Part shown: one piece after another, positions 58,038 through 64,000 of the stretch | Layout: every line of letters starts with the position of its first letter | Numbering within the stretch: the stretch's first letter is position 1 | Assembly (NCBI RefSeq): GCF_000829055.1 | Contig: NZ_AP012544.1 | Span: 1,178,001 to 1,242,000, forward strand | From: Lacticaseibacillus casei DSM 20011 = JCM 1134 = ATCC 393 | Lineage (GTDB): Bacteria > Bacillota > Bacilli > Lactobacillales > Lactobacillaceae | Direction of reading: 5' to 3' | DNA length: 64,000 bases | The notes under the pieces: model-generated | Database searches by the model: none | The model's input: the letters and a program-made list of their open reading frames with translations, nothing else | Told to the model about the DNA's origin: nothing | Position numbers and translations under genes: made by a program

Positions 58038-58772
58038 TCAAGCTACGATGCTACTGAGAATCTCAGCAGCTTCACCAGATAAATAAATGGTGTTTGGCTC
58101 TGCCAGGTTTTCTGTAGAGACCCGGGATGCATTGATGACGATTTTGGGGCAACCCAACCGAAAACCTGAGGCGGATTGACGCGTGCCAATGATTAATAAT
58201 AGGTCCGCTTGTGCTAGCATTTGCTGGCCGTGCCGAATTTCGTCTGGATAAGTTGCCAAGTGCCTTAGAACGAAATCCGGTAAAATCAGTCCGCCACAGT
58301 TAGGGCAAAGCGGGAGGGCAGCTGTCGGCGTTTTTTGCCAGTCACTGGGGCGATGGCAAATCGTGCAATGATTACGCCGGACATCACCCCAGTATTCCGC
58401 AATATTGCGGGTTCCGGCTTTTTGATGCAGATAGTCAACATTCATCGTCACAACACCGAGCAGCTTTTTTGCCTGTTCGAGTTGTACTAACGCTTTATGG
58501 GCATTATTGGGGCGTGCCTGCGGTTGGCAAAATGTCTGCCGGTACATTTGGTAAAAAGCATGTGGATCGGCGATCGCCTCTTTCGGGTCAAGAAAACGAA
58601 AGACATTACCGGCAAATTTATGCGATCTTTTTAGGATTTGATCAATCCCATCCAAATCCGGGATTCCCGATTCAGTCGAGATACCGGCACCCGTAAATGC
58701 AACGATTCGGTGATGTTGACGAATCAGCGCTGCTGCCTGTTGCAAACGTTGCTTTTGGCTCATGGCGCTCAT
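58038..58772 (-). CDS. Sirtuin (Sir2)-like protein with altered active site
   Basis: 244 residues with the Sir2 fold: GAGISTESGIPD (~residues 27-38), NVDYLHQKAGT (~115-125), and zinc Cys pairs CTIC and CPNC. Key residues are changed: the catalytic His of the ELHG motif is Trp (EYWGD), the invariant Gln of TQNxD is Met (TMNVD), and the Arg of PDFRG is Asp (PDLDG). The C-terminal GTSLxVxP is GTRQSASG. So NAD-dependent deacylation is doubtful; NAD or ADP-ribose binding may persist. ATG overlaps the upstream gene's TGA (ATGA), so translation is coupled. Confidence 0.82.
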   Translation of the reverse strand: MSAMSQKQRLQQAAALIRQHHRIVAFTGAGISTESGIPDLDGIDQILKRSHKFAGNVFRFLDPKEAIADPHAFYQMYRQTFCQPQARPNNAHKALVQLEQAKKLLGVVTMNVDYLHQKAGTRNIAEYWGDVRRNHCTICHRPSDWQKTPTAALPLCPNCGGLILPDFVLRHLATYPDEIRHGQQMLAQADLLLIIGTRQSASGFRLGCPKIVINASRVSTENLAEPNTIYLSGEAAEILSSIVA

Positions 58773-59143
58773 CTGGTTTCAAAAACGCGCCGCGCAACGG
58801 TTAAGCCATTGAGTACCCGAGGGAAGCCGATATAGGGTATGCAATGAATCATGGTTTCGACGATTTCGGTTTTGGTCAAACCAACGTTAAGCGCGCCATT
58901 GAGATGGACTTGTAGTTGATCGGCAGTGTCACCTTGGATAAGCAGCGCGGTCAGGGTAATCATTTCCCGTTGCTTTAAATCCAACCCGGGACGATTGTAA
59001 ATGTCGCTAAAAGCAAATTCCAAAATATACTTCCCAACATCAGGCGCAATATCCGCTAGCGAATGCATGACGTTGGCAGCCGCTGCACCATCAACTTGAG
59101 CAAGGGTTTCCTGACCATTTTCTAATCGTGTTTTTTCTGACAT
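58769..59143 (-). CDS. Carboxymuconolactone decarboxylase (CMD/AhpD-like) family protein
   Basis: 124 residues of the all-helical CMD fold (LKQREMITLTALLIQG; VHLNGALNVGLTKTEIVET; IHCIPYIGFPRVLNG). The AhpD CxxC redox pair is absent; a single Cys remains in IHCIPY, so it belongs to the gamma-CMD-like group rather than peroxidase reductants. ATG 59143 gives ~9-base spacing to AAAGAGG; ATGs at 59149 and 59161 are closer to or upstream of that site. Driven by the MerR-type promoter just upstream and coupled to the sirtuin-like gene. Confidence 0.88.
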   Translation of the reverse strand: MSEKTRLENGQETLAQVDGAAAANVMHSLADIAPDVGKYILEFAFSDIYNRPGLDLKQREMITLTALLIQGDTADQLQVHLNGALNVGLTKTEIVETMIHCIPYIGFPRVLNGLTVARRVFETR

Positions 59144-59174
59144 GTTCATAACCTCTTTCATTTAGGATGTCTTT

Positions 59175-59205
59175 ACCCTAAATGCTGGAGTTAACTCCAT
59201 GTCAA
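59175..59205 (-). promoter_or_regulatory. MerR-type promoter/operator with 19-bp spacer
   Basis: On the minus strand: TTGACA (59205-59200), 19-bp spacer, TAGGGT (59180-59175). A perfect 14-bp palindrome TGGAGTTAACTCCA (59199-59186) fills the spacer. The overlong spacer with a centred dyad is the hallmark of MerR-family activation. It begins right after the merR-like stop and faces the CMD gene. Confidence 0.88.
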
Positions 59206-59589
59206 TCATTTTTTTAAATTCTTTTCTAGCAATTTTGCTTTTAGCTGATGATATGTGGCAATTTTATTTTCCAAGAATGCAATATGGGCATCAATTTCCT
59301 GTCGTTGCGCCGTTAAGCGGGCTTTTTGGGTGAATAGCAACTCCAGACGCTCGTCAATCGTGCTATTACCTTGATAACGTAAACGTGCATACGTTTTGAT
59401 TTCCTTAATGGGCATGCCGGTAGCCTTTAACCGTTTGATGAAGGCAATCCAGCGTTGGTCGGCGTCTGTGTAGGTTCGGCGATTATTTTGATCGCGGTCG
59501 GGAACAATTAAGTGTTCTTTTTCGTAGTAGCGTAACGTATCAATTGACAGTGAAACCATTTTTGAAAATTTACCAATCGGGTAACCCAT
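59206..59589 (-). CDS. MerR-family transcriptional regulator
   Basis: 127 residues. N-terminal winged helix-turn-helix (GKFSKMVSLSIDTLRYYEKE, residues ~6-25), followed by RRTYTDADQRWIAFIKRLK and a C-terminal coiled coil; no Cys-rich metal site, so closer to BmrR/AdhR-type aldehyde or electrophile sensors. In lactobacilli AdhR-like regulators are often paired with CMD genes. The operator lies just after its own stop, so it likely activates CMD and the sirtuin-like gene, with its own weaker promoter upstream. Confidence 0.92.
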   Translation of the reverse strand: MGYPIGKFSKMVSLSIDTLRYYEKEHLIVPDRDQNNRRTYTDADQRWIAFIKRLKATGMPIKEIKTYARLRYQGNSTIDERLELLFTQKARLTAQRQEIDAHIAFLENKIATYHQLKAKLLEKNLKK

Positions 59590-59737
59590 CAGTGAAGCCT
59601 TCTTTCATAGATCATGTTGGGTTGTATGATGAGACTTTCCGTAAGATTAGTCAACACTTATATAAAAGCCTGAGCATTTTAATCGCTTAATTAAAATTAT
59701 TGTTATATGATAAAGCTTCGGAAAAGGGGGCATTCAT

Positions 59738-61473
59738 TTGGCGAAATCAACAACTTGGCGAATGATCGCATTTTTCTGGTGCCAGCTGGCGGATATGAAA
59801 CGTAAATTGTTACGTATCATTGTAGCGTTAGTTGGCGTAGCCGTGGCTTCGTACCTGGTTCCGCGAATAACGCAATATGTTATTGATCAGGTGATTCCCC
59901 AACGCGCTATGGGGACACTGCTTGGCGCGATTGCCTTGGCATTATTGCTGACGGCGGTGGCCGGCTTGCTAAGTGGGCTCAGCACTTATTGGATCGGGCA
60001 GGTCAGTTTACATGCGATTGCTCGCATGCGTGATGACTTGTTTCGGCACACGTTAGGCTTGGATATGCGGTATTTTGAGACGAGTCAGACCGGTGATCTG
60101 ATGGTGGTGCTCACGAGCGACGTGAATCGTTGCAGCGGCTAATTTCGAGCAATACGCTGGGATTATTTGGCAGCCTGCTCAGTTTTGTCGTGGTGCTGGT
60201 TCTGATGATTGTTCAGGATTGGCAACTGACCGGACTGATTTTGTTGACCTTTCCGGTTTTATTTGTTTTGAACAATATTTTCGTGCGCAGCATTCGGGCT
60301 GCTTATCGCCAGGTGCGGGCAAGCTCCGGGATGATGAATAATCAAATTCAGCAGGCTTTAACCAGCATTGGATTGATTAAAAGTTTTACAACCGAGGAAA
60401 TGACAGCAACCACATTTCAACACGCTAATGCGCGCAACCGTGACTATCAGCTTAAAGCAACCAAACTCAGTGCAACCTTTTCGCCGTTAACCGACTTCGT
60501 TAACTATTTAGGAACGGCGATTATCTTGGGCTTTGGTGCTATTCAGGTCATGCATGGCCAGTTCACGGTCGGTTTGATCGTTGCTTATACCGCTTATCTT
60601 GGCATTTTACAGGCGCCGATTCGTCAGTTGAACGGACTCATTCAACAATTGCAACAGGCGACGGTGTCATTTGAGCGAATTGAGGCATTGCAGGCCGCTT
60701 CACCGCAAATCGTGTCGCCGCCAAACGCCGTGCGCTTACCGCGATTTCAGAAACAAATTCTGTTTGATCACGTTGACTTCAGTTACGATGAGGATGTGCC
60801 GGTGTTGCACGACATCAACTTTGCCATCAATAAAGAAGAAGTGGTAGCGCTAGTGGGTTCTTCCGGCGCAGGGAAAACAACGATTACGAATTTATTGGCG
60901 CGGTTTTATGATCCTACTGGCGGGCGAATTCTGATGGATGGCATCGATTTGCGCCAGGCGGATCTGATGAGTTTACGCCAACAGATTGCCATCGTTTCGC
61001 AAGATGTGATTTTGCTCGATGGCACCATTCAGGAGAATCTTGAATATGGGACACCATCTGCCAGCGAGGCGGCGATTTGGCAGGCTGCCGAAGCGGCTAA
61101 CATTGCCGATTTTATACGCAGTTTGCCTCAAGGTCTGGCGACTCAGGTAGGCGAGCGCGGGATTCGATTATCTGGCGGCCAGAAGCAACGAATTGCAATT
61201 GCGCGGGTCTTTTTGAAAAATGCCCCGATTGTCATCCTTGATGAAGCAACCGCAGCCTTGGACAATGAGTCGGAGCGTTTTGTACAAGCCAGCTTCGATC
61301 GGTTAATGGCCGACCGGACGTCGTTAGTGATTGCGCACAGGCTTTCAACCGTGCGACACGCTGATAAAATTCTTGTGTTAGAGCATGGTCAAATTGTGGA
61401 AGCTGGTAATCACGAACAGTTAATGGCGCAAAACGGTCGTTACAAAGAACTTTATGATTTACAGTTCAATTAG
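59738..61473 (+). pseudogene. ABC exporter (MsbA/LmrA-type), frameshifted
   Basis: Half-transporter with fused membrane and ATPase domains, in two frames: 59738-60142 and onward to 61473. Adding one G at about 60129 (aatcgttg to aatcggttg) restores continuous VLTSDVNRLQRLISSNTLG, ~578 residues. Six transmembrane helices, then Walker A GSSGAGKTT, signature LSGGQKQR, Walker B IVILDEATAALD and H-loop AHRLST. TTG start at 59738 behind AAAAGGGGG. Divergent from the MerR gene. If the break is real the first fragment ends in the membrane domain and the exporter is dead. Confidence 0.88.
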
Positions 61474-61581
61474 TCAGGCAAAACCCTGATACGCAAATGT
61501 TCACACCACCAGTGAGAACCTCATGTACCAGTTTTAAATGTGAAAAAAGAACATCTAATGTCGCCTTTTTCCGGCACAACG

Positions 61582-61610
61582 TTTACATTCCCACTGGTTT
61601 CGGGTATCAT
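61582..61610 (+). promoter_or_regulatory. Promoter of tig
   Basis: TTTACA (61582-61587), 17-bp spacer, TATCAT (61605-61610). Nothing else seen in 61474-61581. Confidence 0.7.
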
Positions 61611-61659
61611 ACATTAAGTATGCAATGTGAATTGCGAGACTAATTGTCGGAGGTACAGC

Positions 61660-63000
61660 ATGTCTGCAAAATGGGAAAAAAAGGGCACCAATGATGGTGA
61701 ACTCACTTTTGAAATCGATTTACCAAAAATTCAACAAGGTTTAGACCAGGCGTTTCAACGTGTTCGTAAGAACCTGACCGTTCCTGGATTCCGAAAAGGC
61801 AAAGTAAGCCGCACGGTGTTCAAGCGGATGTACGGTGACGCGGCATTATATGAAGACGCGTTAAATATTTTGTTGCCGGATGCGTATGAAGCAGCGGTTA
61901 AAGAATCCGGGATCGATCCAGTCGACCAGCCGAAAATCGATGTTGAGTCGATGGACGAAGGCAAGCCTTGGGTTATCAAGGCAAATGTTACGGTTAAGCC
62001 TGAAGTTAAGCTTGGCGAATATAAAGGCGTTGAAGTGCCTAAGCAAGATGTTGAGGTATCTGACGACGATGTTAACGCTGAACTGGAAAAGCGTCGTGAA
62101 CAACAAGCTGAACTGGTGGTCAAGGATGATAAAGCAGCCGAAAACGGTGACACGGTTGTCATTGACTATGTTGGCACTATCGATGGCAAAGAATTCGATG
62201 GCGGCTCGTCCAAGAACTATAGCCTGAAATTAGGATCCAACTCCTTTATTCCTGGCTTTGAAGAACAGCTTGTCGGCCACAAATCCGGCGATGAAGTCAC
62301 GGTAAAAGTGACCTTCCCGGATGACTACAAAGCCACCGATCTTGCTGGTAAAGCCGCAGAATTCAAAACAACGATTCATGAAGTCAAGGTTAAAGAATTG
62401 CCAGAGCTTGATGATGACTTTGCCAAGGACCTCGATGAGGATGTTGACACCCTTGATGAATTGAAGCAAAAGATCAAGAAGGAACTGACTGATCAGCGTA
62501 AGGAAGCTGCCAAGAATGCTGTGCAGGAAGCGGCAATCAAGAAAGCAACCGAGAATGCGACGATCGAAGAAGTGCCTAGTGCCATGATCGAACAAGAAGT
62601 GCACAATCAGATGGATCAATATCTTGGCAATATGCAACGCCAAGGGATCGACCCGAAGATGTACTATCAACTAACCGGTACGACCGAAGCTGATTTGCAC
62701 AAGCAGTTTGAGGCCGACGCCGAAACCCGTGTTCGTACTAACTTGGTTCTTGAAGCGATTGTAAAAGCTGAAGATATTCAGCCAACCGAGGATCAGGTTA
62801 AGGAAGAGGTTAAGAATCTTGCCTCTGAATACAACATGGATGAAAAGGCTGTTCGTCAGGCTTTAAGCGAAGATATGCTGAAGCATGATATCGGTGTTAA
62901 AGAAGCCATTGGTATCATTACGGATAACGCCAAAGAAGTTGAACCGGCCAAGGACGAAGAAGCTGACAAGGCTGATTCTGATAGTGAAACCGATAAATAG
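61660..63000 (+). CDS. tig: Trigger factor
   Basis: Ribosome-bound chaperone and prolyl isomerase; 446 residues. N-terminal ribosome-binding signature [11 protein letters not shown] (~residues 39-49, GFRxGxxP region), FKBP-type PPIase domain ([20 protein letters not shown], ~160-179), C-terminal helical chaperone domain, and an acidic tail. ATG 61660 chosen for CGGAGG upstream; an earlier in-frame ATG at 61627 lacks a site. Followed by its own terminator and clpX, the usual order. Confidence 0.97.
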   Translation: MSAKWEKKGTNDGELTFEIDLPKIQQGLDQAFQRVRKNLTVPGFRKGKVSRTVFKRMYGDAALYEDALNILLPDAYEAAVKESGIDPVDQPKIDVESMDEGKPWVIKANVTVKPEVKLGEYKGVEVPKQDVEVSDDDVNAELEKRREQQAELVVKDDKAAENGDTVVIDYVGTIDGKEFDGGSSKNYSLKLGSNSFIPGFEEQLVGHKSGDEVTVKVTFPDDYKATDLAGKAAEFKTTIHEVKVKELPELDDDFAKDLDEDVDTLDELKQKIKKELTDQRKEAAKNAVQEAAIKKATENATIEEVPSAMIEQEVHNQMDQYLGNMQRQGIDPKMYYQLTGTTEADLHKQFEADAETRVRTNLVLEAIVKAEDIQPTEDQVKEEVKNLASEYNMDEKAVRQALSEDMLKHDIGVKEAIGIITDNAKEVEPAKDEEADKADSDSETDK

Positions 63001-63016
63001 GTGTCAATGTCGCGTC

Positions 63017-63046
63017 AAAGAGACGATCCTTGATCGTCTCTTTTGT
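63017..63046 (+). terminator. Terminator after tig
   Basis: aaagagacgatc / gatcgtctcttt stem, 3-base loop, short T tail. Confidence 0.85.
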
Positions 63047-63161
63047 CGTCTTGAGGCACGTATCTAGCAAGCAGTTTTGTTGACAAAGCCTAACTGTGTC
63101 GTTGCTAGTCGGTACTTGACGGTTCTGGTAGAATAAAGGTAACAAGAAAGGGTTGAATCAG

Positions 63162-64000
63162 ATGTTTGACAACGTTGAAACAACGGGTCCGGTTACTTGC
63201 TCTTTTTGCGGCAAGTCACAGGATCAAGTGAAGAAAATCGTTGCTGGCCCTGGGGTTTATATTTGTAATGAATGTATTGACCTCTGCAAAGAGATCATTG
63301 ACGAAGAATTTAAAGAAGAAGCCTATCAAAATCTGCTAGAAGTACCGAAGCCAATTGAGATCATGAAGACCCTTAACGACTATGTTATTGGTCAAGATGC
63401 CGCCAAGAAGGCGCTTTCGGTTGCCGTTTATAACCACTACAAGCGGGTTAATCAGATGCAGACGGCAACGAAAGACGATACCGAGCTCCAAAAGAGCAAC
63501 ATTGCGCTGATCGGGCCAACCGGTTCAGGGAAGACGTTCCTGGCACAGACACTTGCCAAGATTCTCAACGTGCCGTTTGCCATTGCGGATGCGACAACGT
63601 TGACCGAAGCCGGTTATGTCGGTGAAGATGTCGAGAACATTTTGCTTAAATTGTTGCAAAATGCCGATTATGACGTTGAGCGGGCGGAAAAAGGGATCGT
63701 CTACATTGACGAAATCGATAAGATCGCCAAAAAGGCCGAGAACGTTTCGATTACCCGGGATGTCTCAGGTGAAGGCGTTCAACAGGCACTTCTGAAGATT
63801 CTGGAAGGTACCATTGCCAATGTTCCGCCGCAGGGTGGCCGTAAGCATCCCCAGCAGGAATTCATTCAAATCGATACGACCAACATCCTCTTTATCGTTG
63901 GTGGTGCTTTTGACGGTATTGAAAGTATCGTGAAGAATCGAATCGGCGAGAAGACCATCGGCTTTGGCACGGACTCCAACAATCAAGTTGATCCGGATAA
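63162..64000 (+). CDS. clpX: ClpX ATPase subunit of Clp protease, N-terminal part (3' end outside window)
   Basis: AAA+ unfoldase that feeds substrates to ClpP; 279 residues visible of ~415. N-terminal zinc-binding domain with CSFCGK and CNECIDLC (residues ~13-41), Walker A GPTGSGKT (~115-122), Walker B VYIDEIDK, sensor region. ATG 63162 follows GAAAGGG. An extended -10 TGGTAGAAT (63126-63134) supplies the promoter. No CtsR or HrcA operator seen. Confidence 0.97.
   Translation, partial: MFDNVETTGPVTCSFCGKSQDQVKKIVAGPGVYICNECIDLCKEIIDEEFKEEAYQNLLEVPKPIEIMKTLNDYVIGQDAAKKALSVAVYNHYKRVNQMQTATKDDTELQKSNIALIGPTGSGKTFLAQTLAKILNVPFAIADATTLTEAGYVGEDVENILLKLLQNADYDVERAEKGIVYIDEIDKIAKKAENVSITRDVSGEGVQQALLKILEGTIANVPPQGGRKHPQQEFIQIDTTNILFIVGGAFDGIESIVKNRIGEKTIGFGTDSNNQVDPD

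Noticed and set aside
63080..63121. TTGACA at 63080 and TTGACG at 63116 as the clpX -35
   Set aside because: Neither has a -10 at a workable distance; the extended -10 at 63126-63134 is more credible.

Overview
The window is about 47% GC and reads as the chromosome of a low-GC Gram-positive lactic acid bacterium, most probably a member of the Lacticaseibacillus casei group (casei/paracasei/rhamnosus/zeae). I infer this from protein sequences and gene order (rpoY-rnjA, sdrC-comEA-comEC-holA-rpsT-rpsO-rnjB, tuf-tig-clpX, a pdhABCD operon, ftsW-pyc-ylbG-rsmD-coaD), from frequent GTG/TTG starts behind strong AGGAGG sites, and from recognition, not a database search. Almost everything is core chromosome. 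No tRNA, rRNA, CRISPR array or prophage was seen.

Layout. 1-6.2 kb: 3' end of ileS, a cold-shock protein, a lone PstS lipoprotein behind Pho-box-like repeats, a frameshifted MFS transporter, and an xpaC-telA pair. 6.4-9.8 kb: NUDIX hydrolase, small membrane protein, mtnN, cysteine desulfurase and DUF1831. Two tandem hairpin repeats lie between the last two genes. 10-19 kb: short UvrA-like ATPase, mnmA, histidine phosphatase, TPR protein, recD2 and an Eis-like acetyltransferase, followed by a gene-free stretch that looks like structured RNA. 19.4-22.4 kb (minus): lipid kinase and rpoY-rnjA. 22.9-27.8 kb is more accessory: a small membrane protein, a GH127 beta-L-arabinofuranosidase gene that looks foreign, def, and a complete M-box (Mg2+) riboswitch. 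The riboswitch precedes a 29-residue leader ORF translationally coupled to a P-type-ATPase-like protein that lacks the catalytic core.

28-43.9 kb: pdhABCD; an operon of a lactate-dehydrogenase-like pseudoenzyme, UPF0223 and an inositol monophosphatase; typA; ftsW-pyc-ylbG-rsmD-coaD. 43.9-50.2 kb: sdrC/ylbL (PDZ-Lon protease) split by an IS30-family element, comEA, frameshifted comEC, holA. 50.3-56.7 kb: rpsT, rpsO, a repeat array, a frameshifted unknown gene, rnjB, a TPR protein and tuf. 56.7-61.5 kb is a variable island between tuf and tig: hairpin repeats, a DUF3737 gene with a premature stop, a MerR-controlled carboxymuconolactone-decarboxylase/sirtuin-like operon with a textbook 19-bp-spacer MerR operator, and a frameshifted ABC exporter. 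The window ends in tig and the 5' part of clpX.

Most notable: (i) a dispersed intergenic hairpin family whose copies show compensatory base changes; (ii) the M-box controlling a degenerate Mg2+-ATPase remnant; (iii) two pseudoenzymes, LDH-like and sirtuin-like, that have lost catalytic residues but stay intact in operons; (iv) four ORF breaks, each explained by loss of one G or C in a short run, which may be real or sequencing error.
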